Positions 1-8,506 are shown, counted from the stretch's first letter. The stretch is 64,000 nt of DNA from Actinomyces qiguomingii (GCF_004102025.1 NZ_CP025228.1:62001-126000), one strand, 5' to 3'. The notes: generated by a model not told the origin, from the letters alone. Numbers and translations: made by a program.

Positions 1-92
1 CTGGCGGTTCGGTGGGCGCGCCGGAGGCGGTATCCGACGGCGTAACTGGATCGGGCGGGGCGAGCGGGCCGTGGGCGGTCACTTGTGGTCGC

Positions 93-1145
93 TCAGGAGG
101 CGGCGGCCTTGTCCGCGGCGGCGGCGATCAGGGCGACATATTCCTTGATGCCCCACGGGATGGACAGCGGGCCGGGGTTGGTGGAGGCCGACAGCGGCGC
201 GCCGTTGCCGACGAACGCGACCGCGCCGTTCTTGATGGCGGGGATGGTGCCCACCAGTGAGTCGGCCTGAAGAGCGGCCAGGTCGGAGTTCTCCCCGTAG
301 ATGATCATCACGTCCACATCCGCTACTTGGTCGGCGTTTTCGCTGGAGACGTCAATGAAGAAGGTCTCCGGTTCGGCGTCGGAGACGGCCTGCACGGACG
401 CGGGAATGGTCATGCCCAGGTCGGTCATGAAGGCGGTGCGCGGATCGGCGGTGGTGTAGAAGCCGATTGTGGAGGTGTCGGACTGGCTCATGTAGAAGAA
501 GGCCGCCGACTTGCCGGCGATCTGTGGGTACTGGGCGACGGCGTCGTCGATCTGCTGCTCCAGGTCGGTGATGAGGGCATCGCCCTGCTCGGCCAGGCCC
601 ATGGCCTGGGAGTTCAGGCGAATCATTTCCCGCCACTTGGTCCCCCAGGGCACGCCGGGGTAGGCAACGGTGGGGGCAATCTTGGTCAAGGTGTCGTAAT
701 CCTCCTGGCTCAGACCGGAGTAGGCGGCCAGGATCACATCGGGGTGGGTCTCGGCGATGGCCTCGAAGTCGTAGCCGTCGGTGTCGTCGAACAGTACGGG
801 CTGCTCGGCGCCTGCGGCAACGAGCTCGTCGACCTTCTGCTTGGTCCACTCCATCATGCCGGAGCCGTCCTCCGTGCCCCATTCCTGGCTGGAAAGGCCG
901 GCGGGCATGACGTCCAGCGCCAGCGCGACGTCATGGTTGCCCCAGGCGATGGCCGTGAAGCGGGAGGCGCCGGCGGGGATGACGGTAGTGCCGAAGGCGT
1001 GTTCGACGCTGATCTCCCCGGTGGTTACCGCGGTGGCGACGGAAGCGGTGGAGTTGTCGGAGGAATCGGCGGTGCAAGCGGCCAGGATCGCGGCGATGGG
1101 TGCGGCCAGGCCGGCCGTCAGGAAGGACTTGCGTGAGACGGTCAC
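93..1145 (-). CDS. Iron-siderophore ABC transporter substrate-binding lipoprotein
   Basis: A 350-residue extracellular binding lipoprotein of the FhuD/FecB (TroA-like) fold. The N-terminus has SRKSFL, a hydrophobic stretch and the lipobox LAAC with the lipidated Cys at residue 24. The body has the typical order of this family: a first lobe with AIAWGNHDVALALDV, the DFEAIAETHPDVILA segment that precedes the linking helix, and a second lobe ending in GIKEYVALIAAA. Such proteins hand ferric siderophores to FecCD-type permeases. No permease or ATPase gene is in the window, though the gene points toward position 1, so they may lie just outside. A DtxR-like box sits just upstream (1194-1212). The substrate cannot be read from sequence; haem or cobalamin are alternatives. 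Confidence 0.85.
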   Translation of the reverse strand: MTVSRKSFLTAGLAAPIAAILAACTADSSDNSTASVATAVTTGEISVEHAFGTTVIPAGASRFTAIAWGNHDVALALDVMPAGLSSQEWGTEDGSGMMEWTKQKVDELVAAGAEQPVLFDDTDGYDFEAIAETHPDVILAAYSGLSQEDYDTLTKIAPTVAYPGVPWGTKWREMIRLNSQAMGLAEQGDALITDLEQQIDDAVAQYPQIAGKSAAFFYMSQSDTSTIGFYTTADPRTAFMTDLGMTIPASVQAVSDAEPETFFIDVSSENADQVADVDVMIIYGENSDLAALQADSLVGTIPAIKNGAVAFVGNGAPLSASTNPGPLSIPWGIKEYVALIAAAADKAAAS

Positions 1146-1193
1146 AGAGGTCTCGCTCTCGGTCGCGGATAAGTGAACGGCTAGAACATTAGT

Positions 1194-1212
1194 AGAGGTG
1201 AGGCTGTCCTCA
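1194..1212. promoter_or_regulatory. Candidate DtxR/IdeR-type iron box
   Basis: The 19-mer AGAGGTGAGGCTGTCCTCA matches the DtxR/IdeR consensus TWAGGTWAGSCTWACCTWA at 13 of 19 positions, with the central AGGT-AGGCT and CCT blocks kept. It lies 49 bases upstream of the siderophore-binding protein start, where an iron repressor would act. The site is inferred from the consensus only. Confidence 0.4.
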
Positions 1213-1437
1213 TAGATGGGATTGCGTGCAATGCCCCACTCCGGGCCCGGGCGGCCAGAGCGTCAGGCGCCTGCGTCGTCACCGCCTCTCGCACCTGCGC
1301 CACCGCTGCCGCCCGCGCTACCGCCGCCGCCCGCGCCTCTGCCGCCCGCGCATTGGCGCCTTCGATGGAAGCGATCATTTAAGTTATCCGCAGGGGGCGC
1401 ACGCCTCCGCCACCAGTTTCTACGCGAAGGAGCGGAT

Positions 1438-2136
1438 ATGAGTCAGCAGAGCCACAATGATCCCGGAGCGGACACCGGAATGGATCCCCGCGAGGTGGAA
1501 GTGCGCCGGCGCATGGCCGCCCAGGAGCTGTACCTGGATGAGGGGCCGGGCTTGGAGGCGTTGACCGAGCAGCGCATCCGCGGCAAGGAGCTCGCCGCCG
1601 CCTATAACGCCACCTCGCCGCGTGACGCCGAGGGGCGCCGACGTCTGCTTGAGGAGATCTTCGACCAGATCGGTGAGTACTTCTGGGTGGAGCCGCCGCT
1701 GCACGTCGCCTACGGCAGCCACACGCGGGTGGGCTCACCCGTGTACGCCAACGCGGGGCTGCAGATAATTGACGACTCTCCGGTGACTATCGGCAACCGG
1801 GTGATGTTCGGCCCGCGGGTGATGATCGCCACCGCCGGCCATCCCATCCATCCCGAGGCCCGCGACCGCGGCCAGCAGTTCTCCGCACCGGTGGTGATCG
1901 AGGATGACGTGTGGATCGGCGGGAATGTGACGATCCTGCCGGGGGTGACCATAGGCCGCGGCTCCGTGATCGCGGCGGGCGCCGTCGTCAACGCCAATGT
2001 GCCGCCCATGGTGGTGGCGGGCGGTGTGCCCGCGCGTGTGCTGCGCGAGATCACCGACGCCGACCGCGACTGGTCCTACCAGGCCCCCCGCACACTGCCC
2101 GTGCCCGGCAGGCAGACGGAGGGCGACGGCGTCTGA
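1438..2136 (+). CDS. Maltose/galactoside O-acetyltransferase family protein
   Basis: A 232-residue acetyl-CoA-dependent sugar O-acetyltransferase of the left-handed beta-helix (hexapeptide repeat) class. I chose ATG 1438 because GAAGGAG lies 5-6 bases upstream; longer frames have no ribosome site. An N-terminal Mac-type helical region carries EELY-like QELYLDEGPGLEAL and ELAAAYN, followed by hexapeptide turns (VGSPVYANAGLQIIDDSPV, IGNRVMFGPRV, VWIGGNVTILPGV, IGRGSVIAAGAVV). ATAGHPIHP holds the His expected to act as the general base. Family length is about 185-200 residues, so the N-terminus is slightly long. The acceptor sugar is not known; it stands alone between divergent neighbours. Confidence 0.88.
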   Translation: MSQQSHNDPGADTGMDPREVEVRRRMAAQELYLDEGPGLEALTEQRIRGKELAAAYNATSPRDAEGRRRLLEEIFDQIGEYFWVEPPLHVAYGSHTRVGSPVYANAGLQIIDDSPVTIGNRVMFGPRVMIATAGHPIHPEARDRGQQFSAPVVIEDDVWIGGNVTILPGVTIGRGSVIAAGAVVNANVPPMVVAGGVPARVLREITDADRDWSYQAPRTLPVPGRQTEGDGV

Positions 2137-2164
2137 GCGGCCCCGCCAAGACGCCGGCATCCAC

Positions 2165-2252
2165 GGCTTGTCCCTCGCCACCCGGAGGATTGCCATGAGG
2201 CGGCCTGCGCGGCGAGGTGCGCCAGGCTTCTCCCTCGCCACCCGGAGGATTG
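2165..2252. repeat. CRISPR-like pair: two 28-bp repeats around a 32-bp spacer
   Basis: Two 28-bp direct repeats (2165-2192 and 2225-2252) differ at one base and flank a unique 32-bp segment, giving a 60-bp period. Each repeat has a short CTCC/GGAG stem around a 10-base loop (CTCGCCACCC). Identity stops exactly at the repeat edges. The geometry matches a two-repeat CRISPR unit, but there are no cas genes in the window and no third repeat. A second, different pair with the same geometry occurs at 47683-47770. Confidence 0.6.
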
Positions 2253-2331
2253 AGTCCAAGGCACGAGTGGCGTCGTCCTAGGTCGTGTTGTGTAAGTCGG
2301 AGTGGTGTGAAAACAGGCCGTGACACCTCTC

Positions 2332-3160
2332 TCACCGCTCCACCCCCTGGGATCCTTGGCCACGGCCAGGCCGGCGACTAGGTCGCTGCTGCTGGATAGC
2401 AGCGGAAGACCGCCTCGTCTCTTCAGCCGTCACCTGTGGGTAGGACGCTCGGACCGTCGATCGTCCCATGTCCGTCGACGGATTTGACGGGCCGGTGGCG
2501 CGTGGCTGAGCGATAACACGGAAGATCGGCACAAGCGAGTCGGGCACGGGTTCGTAGCGACCCAGGTCAGGCCCGGACAACATGTTGGCCTGGTTCCACA
2601 CCTCGGGACTCACCCGACTGAAGTCAAGAGTAAAGCGCGACCGCTCAGCCACATGCTTCATGAATACCTTGGAGGTGCGACCATTACCCTCTCGAAAGGG
2701 GTGCGCCTGGTTCAAGTAGGCGAAGACCTCGGCGCCGGCTCGTGCGAAGCCGTCACGGTCCAGCCTCATCCAACTGGTGCCTTCAACAAGACTTTGCACG
2801 TCGGCCAGGTACCGGTCAATTTTGCACGTCGGCCAGGTACCGGTCAATTTCGCCAGCGCGGACGTCAGCGAAGGAGGAAAAGTTCTTCGACATGTTCACG
2901 CTCCGGTACTGACCGGCCCATTCGTAGACGTCTTGGAACAGGTAACCGTGGATCGCACGCACATGGTCGGCGTCATACGTCCTGGGAACGGCAACCTGAC
3001 CTGACATCAGCTCACGCTGCCGCTGGATAGTCTCGGTATACTCAAATTCCCTAAGCAGTGCTGGGTCACGTTCGTCGAACAGGTTACGCAGAGTCCCCTG
3101 CCCCGTACTGGGGTCGTAAGTCTCAGGGTAGAAATACGACTCCCAGGTATCGAACACCAT
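2332..3160 (-). pseudogene. Fic-family toxin, frameshifted by a 28-bp tandem duplication
   Basis: The gene encodes a Fic/DOC protein, a family that usually transfers AMP to target-protein hydroxyls. The N-terminal part (TWESYFYPETYDP..., DVYEWAGQYRSVNMSK) runs from 3160. The C-terminal part holds a complete catalytic motif HPFREGNGRT at 2674-2703 with the catalytic His and the ATP-binding Glu-Gly-Asn-Gly-Arg. The two parts are in different frames because an exact 28-bp block is present twice (2793-2820 and 2821-2848). Removing one copy restores a single 266-residue frame. The start overlaps the antitoxin stop by one base. As sequenced, the product would stop before the catalytic loop and should be inactive. 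Confidence 0.9.
2793..2848. repeat. Perfect 28-bp tandem duplication inside fic
   Basis: Positions 2793-2820 and 2821-2848 are identical (starting TTTGCACGTCGGCC). Since 28 is not a multiple of three, the second copy shifts the frame of the Fic gene on the minus strand. Such a duplication could revert by slippage or recombination. Confidence 0.95.
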
Positions 3161-3411
3161 CAGCGCACAGCAGCAAGCGCCCCGCGACGGGCGGCACGAC
3201 GACGGGCAGCAGCATGGGCGCGACGACGATACTCAGCGGCGTCGATCGCCCCACGGGCCTCGTCGGTCAGGTTCTCCACGTCCTCACGGTTCGGGACCCA
3301 GCCCTCGTGCCACGCGCTGGCGAGCGACTGCACAACGGCACGCCGCTGGGCCTGATCAAGATGCTCGAACAGCTCAGGCCAACGATCCTCAACATCGAAC
3401 TTCTCAGCCAT
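3160..3411 (-). CDS. VbhA-type antitoxin of the Fic toxin
   Basis: An 83-residue small protein translated just before the Fic gene. ATG 3411 is preferred because GGGAGG sits 7 bases upstream; a GTG at 3426 is also possible. It contains SLASAWHEGWVPNREDV, where S-A-W-H-E-G fits the (S/T)xxxE(G/N) inhibitory motif of Fic antitoxins, whose Glu blocks productive ATP binding. The following ENLTDEARGAIDAAEYRRRA fits the rest of an antitoxin-VbhA domain, and the Arg/Ala-rich tail is basic. Stop and toxin start overlap (TGATG), so the two are translationally coupled. The antitoxin is intact although the toxin is broken. Confidence 0.8.
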   Translation of the reverse strand: MAEKFDVEDRWPELFEHLDQAQRRAVVQSLASAWHEGWVPNREDVENLTDEARGAIDAAEYRRRAHAAARRRAARRGALAAVR

Positions 3412-3639
3412 AACAGAACCTCCCACCCCAGCGGTCCAACTTTAATTTTACCGCGCCACCCAAAAACGGTCAAAGGGTGCCTTCGGGTCAATCCGACCTA
3501 GCAAGTAGCGCGTCGGGTTGCCATGAGATCCACAACAACGCATAGTCGGCATCGCCGACATCGTTGACCGGTGCTCGGCGTACGACTTCTGCTCTCACGC
3601 ACGCGTTTAGAGGTTCTTCCGGTTTAAGGGAGTGTTCGC

Positions 3640-3700
3640 CGAGTTCGGTAGATATAACCATCGAGTTCGGTCGTTATTACCATCGAGTTCGGTCGATATG
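3640..3700. repeat. 22-bp tandem repeats, CGAGTTCGGTCGATAT family (site 2 of 6)
   Basis: Nearly three 22-bp units beginning CGAGTTCGGT at 3640, 3662 and 3684. The same unit recurs in intergenic DNA at 5917, 27091, 47451, 55616 and (inverted) 57992. Here it is part of the left end of a family A element. Confidence 0.85.
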
Positions 3701-3702
3701 TA

Positions 3703-4202
3703 GGTTATTCGTGTTTGGGGGTGTGGTGGATGGGTGGGGTGTGTGGGTGGTGGTTTGTGTGTACGTCCCGGTGGGCGCGGTGGGCGGGGACGGGATGGCT
3801 CGCCGTGAGTCTTGGTGGCTTGCGGCGGATCGTGTCCGATGGTTCGGGTGCTGGCCCGACAGTTCGGGTGCTGGCCCGACGGTTGGTGTGTTGCGGTCGA
3901 CGATTCGTCACTTGTTTCGACGGTTCGAGGGGCGGGCGCACGAGCCGTGGTTGTTCATGCCGAATCGTTGGTGGCACCTGACGAACCCTCCGTCCCGCGA
4001 TGCCATCTGATGAAACCGCCCCATGGATGTCGAGAACCAGCACCTCACGCCCCAGGGCGCGGCCGCCCGGAACAACCATGCGGAGGCCGTCCTCGGGCGC
4101 CTGGCCGCGTTCGAACGCGGGAGGCTGCGTTCGAGTGAGCGAAGAGGCCGTCACACGGCCGACCAGAACACACCGCCGACCACACCCCCAAACACGAAGA
4201 GC
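3703..4202. mobile_element. Nested element, family B (ISL3-type ends)
   Basis: Left edge GGTTATTCGTGTTTGGGGG and right edge (inverse of GCTCTTCGTGTTTGGGGG) form inverted repeats resembling those of the full ISL3 copy at 45996-47443. No clear target duplication is seen, and no transposase. The right part is related, in inverse orientation, to 56366-56600. Boundaries are approximate. Confidence 0.45.
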
Positions 4203-4431
4203 TCCTTGTCCGATCGGCTGGGACGTCTTTGACGACGGACCGGGCCCGCAGCCCAGCCAGCGCGCAGACCAGCCCGGCCCCACAGTCCAGTCCGGCCGCT
4301 GCCAGGCCCGGCCTGGCTGCCGGCCATGCCGGCGACCTCCGCGGCCTAGGTCTAGGGCATCTTGACCGTTGACTTTGGGTGCGCCAGCGTCCAAGGCAAC
4401 CCCACGGGCCCGAGTCAGTACCCCCACACCC

Positions 4432-4574
4432 GGACTACCTGGCTGCCGTTGGACAGTCTGGCCGCGGATGGACAGTCTGGCCGCGGATGGACAGTCTGGC
4501 CGCGGATGGACAGTCTGGCCGCGGATGGACCACCTGGCTGCGGATGGACCACCTGGCTGCCGTTGGACCACCTG
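4432..4574. repeat. 19-bp minisatellite within the family A element
   Basis: Seven or more 19-bp units (GGACAGTCTGGCCGCGGAT and GGACCACCTGGCTGCCGTT types) start at 4432, 4451, 4470, 4489, 4508, 4527, 4546 and 4565. The other two family A copies hold only two (27589-27626) and three (about 56097-56153) units, so unit number varies between copies. Confidence 0.9.
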
Positions 4575-4779
4575 AAACGCGCTCTCAGACGGTCCAACCG
4601 CAGAAGCCCGGTCCAACCGCAGAAGCCCGGTCCAACCGCAGTAACGCGGTCCAAGTACTAGGCCAGCAGCCGGCCGGGCGCACACCCGCCCACTACACCC
4701 TCAAACCGGAAGAGCCGTTTTAGAGGTTTCCCCGGGTCTTACAGTCAGGGAACTCCAAAACGCGCACGTGAGAGGCGGA

Positions 4780-5724
4780 TCAGTTCTGGCGGGCGAGGTC
4801 GGCGGCGCCGATGAGTCCGGCCTCCTGACCAGAAGAGGAGATGACGATCGGGATCTCGGGTCGATGAGCGTGCGCCGTCAGGCGCTCATTGAAGGTGGCG
4901 CGCACCGGGTTCAGCAGGATGTCGCCCGCCTCGGTCAGACCGCCAGTCAGCACGATCACCTCGGGGTCGAGCACGGCACACAGGTCGGCCAGTCCCCGGC
5001 CGAGTGCGCTGCCCAGGTGGGTGTAGCACTCCAGGGCCGCCGGGTCGCCCTCGCGGGCGGCGGCCGTGACGGCCTTGCCGGAAATCCTGTTCTGGTCCCC
5101 GCCGGACAGCTCGATGATGCGGGCGGCGTAGTCGGGCCGGAACTTGGCCAGCTCCCACCCGTTGACGCCCAGGGCCGTGCCCGAGCCGTAGCGTTCCAGG
5201 CAGCCGCGCTGACCGCATCCGCAGGGGCGTCCATCGGGGACTACGTTGATGTGGCCGATCTCCGCGGCGAAGCCGGCGGCACCGCGCACCAGGTGCCCGT
5301 CGATGATGACGGCGCCTCCGACTCCGGTGCCCAGTGTCACCACAAGGACGTTCTGCGCGCCCTTGCCGCCGCCGAAACGGGCTTCGGCCCATCCGGCCGC
5401 ATTGGCGTCGTTCTCCACCACGACCTTCTTGCCGGTGCGGGAGGCGATCTCATCGGCGATGCGGGCGCCGGTCCAGTCGAGGTTGGTGCCGTAGACCATG
5501 GTGTTGCGGTCCGAGGAGGTGAAGCCGGCCGCGCCCACGCCTATGGCCTCGACGTCGTACTTCGCGGCGAGTTCATTGGCCACGTCTGCGATGGTCGTGA
5601 AGATGGCCTCCCTGCTGGTGGCGGGGGAGTCGCGGCGGGCGGTTGCCAGTACGGTGCCGTCCTCGTCCACCACGCCTGCGGCGATCTTGGTTCCACCCAC
5701 GTCGACGCCGATGCTCAGTGCCAT
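4780..5724 (-). CDS. ROK-family glucokinase
   Basis: A 314-residue cytoplasmic sugar kinase. The N-terminus has the ATP phosphate loop GVDVGGTKIAAG. VVENDANAAGWAEA gives the catalytic Asp, and GTGVGGAVI with GFAAEIGHINV is the second ROK signature with a zinc-binding His. CGCGQRGCLE supplies the three Cys of the ROK zinc site, and DPEVIVLTGGLTEAG is the adenosine region. Length is normal for actinobacterial glucokinase. The start has AAGGAGG 8 bases upstream. It stands alone, not in a sugar operon, which suits a housekeeping glucose kinase. Glucose as substrate is family inference. Confidence 0.9.
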   Translation of the reverse strand: MALSIGVDVGGTKIAAGVVDEDGTVLATARRDSPATSREAIFTTIADVANELAAKYDVEAIGVGAAGFTSSDRNTMVYGTNLDWTGARIADEIASRTGKKVVVENDANAAGWAEARFGGGKGAQNVLVVTLGTGVGGAVIIDGHLVRGAAGFAAEIGHINVVPDGRPCGCGQRGCLERYGSGTALGVNGWELAKFRPDYAARIIELSGGDQNRISGKAVTAAAREGDPAALECYTHLGSALGRGLADLCAVLDPEVIVLTGGLTEAGDILLNPVRATFNERLTAHAHRPEIPIVISSSGQEAGLIGAADLARQN

Positions 5725-5916
5725 GGCTTTCCTCCTTGTTTCACTTTCCTGCGTTTAGGTGCCAAACCGCCGCGTGAGGGCATCGGTGCCCCCAGTGGTT
5801 GCCGACTCGCGCCAATCTGGCGGGGATCTACAGGCATATTCTTGCAGCTGTGACGGTGTGGGCCAACCTCCGGCGGCGCCGGCATCGGCACGCCCCGGGC
5901 GCAAGCCGCCCCTCGC

Positions 5917-5958
5917 CGAGGTCGGTCGAAGTAACCGCCGAGGTCGGTCGATATGACG
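5917..5958. repeat. 22-bp repeat family (two diverged units)
   Basis: Two units CCGAGGTCGGTCGAAGTAAC and CCGAGGTCGGTCGATATGAC, 22 bp apart, between the DsbA-like and ROK genes. Here they are not linked to any transposon end, unlike most of the other copies. Confidence 0.7.
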
Positions 5959-5968
5959 GGGAGCCCGG

Positions 5969-6799
5969 TTACGGGGCAGGAGTGGCGCCATGCCCCGCTG
6001 CCGCGGCCTGCTCGAGGATGGTTCTCCGCATGTAGTCCGCGGGCGCGTAGCCACCGATGTAGGCGTCGTTAATGATGAAGAAGGGCGTGCCGGTGATGCC
6101 GATGTCGTAGGCGTGTTGCCTGGCGTCCTGCACCTCCTGCACGGTGGCGGCGTCGTTCATGTCGGAACGGAACCGCTCCAGGTCCGGCACGCCCGCCTCC
6201 TCGGCGAAGGCGACCAGGGAGTCCTCGGTGTACTCCGGGTGCTCGGTCGGGTCGGCGGCGGCATACACGGCGTCGTGGAACTCCCAGAACTTACCCTGGT
6301 TTCCGGCGGCGATGCTGGCCTGCGCCGCCAGGGGGGACGTCTCGGTGATCTGGGCCAGATCGCGCCATTCCACGCGCAGCGTGCCCTCCGCAACCAGATC
6401 CTCCAGCTCCGGCTCAACCTCCTGCGCGAATTGAGTGCAGTACGGGCAGGCGAAGTCGGAGTAGACGACCATCACCACCGGGGCGTCAACGTTGCCTTTG
6501 GCGCGCGAATCGTTGCCGTCGCGGGTGACCTCGCCGTGCAGGAGCTCCAGCAGGCCGGCGTCTGTTTGTGAGGGCGCAGAGGTTTGAACCGCGCTGGCCG
6601 ACGCCGTGGCGGTTGCCGAGTCCGTAGCCGCTGGAGACTCCGCCGTCGTGCCGGTGCTGGACTGACCGGGTCGTACCACCAGGACGATCGCGATGACGGA
6701 GAGCAGGATCGCAATTACCAAAAGCAGGGTGATGACGATTGGGTTGGCGCGGGAGACGGGCCGCTGCTCTGGCGCGGTACCGTAGGTGGATGAGGTCAT
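5969..6799 (-). CDS. DsbA-family thiol-disulfide oxidoreductase, membrane anchored
   Basis: A 276-residue exported thioredoxin-fold protein. One membrane segment (about residues 23-43) is followed by a Thr/Ser/Ala-rich linker to about residue 85 and then a DsbA-like domain. That domain holds the redox motif CPYC at residues 118-121 (DFACPYCTQF) and the cis-Pro segment ITGTPFFIINDAYIGGY near the C-terminus. Proteins of this type in Actinobacteria form disulfides in exported proteins outside the membrane; in Actinomyces this supports pilus and adhesin folding, but no such gene is nearby. The ribosome site before the start is weak. It is likely monocistronic. Confidence 0.87.
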   Translation of the reverse strand: MTSSTYGTAPEQRPVSRANPIVITLLLVIAILLSVIAIVLVVRPGQSSTGTTAESPAATDSATATASASAVQTSAPSQTDAGLLELLHGEVTRDGNDSRAKGNVDAPVVMVVYSDFACPYCTQFAQEVEPELEDLVAEGTLRVEWRDLAQITETSPLAAQASIAAGNQGKFWEFHDAVYAAADPTEHPEYTEDSLVAFAEEAGVPDLERFRSDMNDAATVQEVQDARQHAYDIGITGTPFFIINDAYIGGYAPADYMRRTILEQAAAAGHGATPAP

Positions 6800-7055
6800 G
6801 AGCGCAGTGTGTCAGAGCCGACGACGGCGTCGCCCGCGGCAGGGCCCACATGCAGGCCCCATTTGGCGGCATCTCGATAAAGAACGATGCGGTGCGGCGC
6901 CGTCGGCGGCAGATGAAGGATGAAGGCGGTGTGCCGGAAGTGACCCGTGGGCATGAAGACGACGCCGGTGCGGTTCCTAGCGCCGACGCGCCCGACGTGC
7001 AGTGCGCCGAATCTTCCGGGACTCGGCCTCGAGTATCCACCCGGGCCACAGGAAG

Positions 7056-8441
7056 CTATACACCGTCGTTGTCGTCGGAGGTGAAGCGCTGCATCATGTC
7101 GGTCAGGCTGGTGCCCGTCAGCGAGCGCATGACGGCGTCGAGCTGCTCGACGTTGCCGGCCACCGCCTTGGGCAGCGCGGAGGCGCCCTCGGTGGAGATG
7201 ATCGACATGTCCTTGACGCTGCCCAGGGGCTCGGCCAGGGCACGGGCGATCTCCGGCGCCTTGTCCAGGATCATCTGCTGGGTGGCGGCCCGCCCGTACT
7301 TTGCCAGGGCGTCGGCCTTGTCGCTCATGGCCTTGGCCTCTGCCTCACCGGCGGCGCGCACGGCCTCGGCCTCGGCGCGACCGCGGGCGGCGATCGCCTC
7401 GGCCTCCGCCTTGGCCTGGGCTGCGGTGGCGCGGGCCTGGGCCTCGGCCCGGGCGACGGTGGCCTGCGCCTGTGCCTCGGCGTCCAGGCGGGTGCGTTCG
7501 GCCTCGGCCTCGGCCTTGCGGATCGATTCGGCCTTGGCGGCCTCGGCCTCCTGCTCACGCTGGTAGCGGGCGGCGTCGGCGGGCTTACGCACCGTGGAGT
7601 CCAGTTCCCGTTCGGTCAGGGCGGCCTTGGCCTCGGCGGCCTCCTGCTCGATGATGGCGATCTCGCGCTTCTTGGCGGCGCGGGCCAGCGGACCGGCGGA
7701 GTCTGCCTCCGCTTGGGCCTTGTCCGTCTCCGCCTTCAGCTGGGCCTGGCGCAGCGACAGGTCGCGCTCGCGCTCGGCGATCTGCTGGCGCGAGGACACC
7801 TCGGCGTCTTTGGCCTCCCGCTCGGCATTGGCGCGGGCCACGCGGGCGTCCTTGGCCACTCGCTGCTGCTCGGGCACGCCCAGGGAGTCGATGTAGCCGG
7901 AGGCGTCGGTGATCTCGGAGATCTGCAGCACGTCGATCTCCAGGCCCATATTGGCCATGACGGACTTGGCGTCGTCGAAGACGTTCTGCTGGAGGGCGTC
8001 GCGGTCGGAGATCAGGTCGGTGACCGTCATGTGGCCGATGATGGAGCGCAGCGAGCCGATCAGGGCGTCACGGGAGGAGTCGGCGATCGCCTGGTCGGTG
8101 TTCGGCTTGCCCAGGAAACGTTTGGCGGCGGCCCGCACCTGCTGGTCGGAGTCGCCCACCTTGACGGCGGCGACGGCGGAGACGGAGACGTTGATCTTGT
8201 TCTCGTCCTCCGCGGTCACTTGGAAGCCGATGGTGTTCTGGGTGAAGGGCAGGTACTGGATCGACTGGATGATTGGTAGGACGAAGTCGCGACCGCCGGG
8301 GCGGATGATCTTGACCTCGCCGTTGCGGGTTGATCCGGAGACCAGCCCGGTCAGGTTGGAGGGCACGACTACTACGCGGGAGAGCATGTAGACGCCCAGC
8401 AGGATTGCTAGGACGACGACGGCGATGATGGCGTAGAGCAT
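7056..8441 (-). CDS. Flotillin-family (SPFH) membrane scaffold protein
   Basis: A 461-residue flotillin. ATG 8441 is used (AAAGG upstream); a longer frame exists but runs through the neighbouring gene. A short N-terminal membrane segment (MLYAIIAVVVLAILLG) is followed by the SPFH/band-7 domain (about residues 40-200). A long Ala/Glu/Lys-rich coiled coil with many EAEAKA-type repeats (about 200-400) leads to the C-terminal oligomerisation part. Flotillins organise ordered membrane microdomains. The neighbour on its 5' side (8507-9046) is an NfeD-like protein, the standard partner, and the two are probably co-transcribed. Confidence 0.92.
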   Translation of the reverse strand: MLYAIIAVVVLAILLGVYMLSRVVVVPSNLTGLVSGSTRNGEVKIIRPGGRDFVLPIIQSIQYLPFTQNTIGFQVTAEDENKINVSVSAVAAVKVGDSDQQVRAAAKRFLGKPNTDQAIADSSRDALIGSLRSIIGHMTVTDLISDRDALQQNVFDDAKSVMANMGLEIDVLQISEITDASGYIDSLGVPEQQRVAKDARVARANAEREAKDAEVSSRQQIAERERDLSLRQAQLKAETDKAQAEADSAGPLARAAKKREIAIIEQEAAEAKAALTERELDSTVRKPADAARYQREQEAEAAKAESIRKAEAEAERTRLDAEAQAQATVARAEAQARATAAQAKAEAEAIAARGRAEAEAVRAAGEAEAKAMSDKADALAKYGRAATQQMILDKAPEIARALAEPLGSVKDMSIISTEGASALPKAVAGNVEQLDAVMRSLTGTSLTDMMQRFTSDDNDGV

Positions 8442-8506
8442 TACGTACCTTTCTTCTGTGGGTATTTGGGAGATTGTTGGTCCGGTGTGCCCGGGTCGGA
8501 TCCGGA

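Larger units (their letters stand above)
3612..4716. mobile_element. ISL3-like non-autonomous element, family A (copy with nested insert)
   Basis: The block starts GGTTCTTCCGGTTTA and ends with the inverse of GGCTCTTCCGGTTTGAGGG, the same imperfect terminal inverted repeats as the elements at 27062-27740 and 55587-56285. Left flank CGTTTAGA and right flank GTTTTAGA look like an 8-bp target duplication with small changes. It has no transposase. Its right part (4206-4716) aligns with the other copies; its left-middle part is replaced by a different sequence with its own ISL3-type ends. Long ORFs across it are repeat artefacts, so I annotate no gene here. Confidence 0.7.

Noticed and set aside
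3705..4685. 326-codon open frame on the minus strand across the repeat region
   Set aside because: It spans the minisatellite and element junctions, contains translated tandem repeats and has no start signal; the matching frames in the other element copies are not conserved.
7002..8279. 425-codon open frame on the plus strand
   Set aside because: Mirror of the flotillin coiled-coil coding region; low-complexity Leu/Gly product typical of antisense frames in high-GC DNA.
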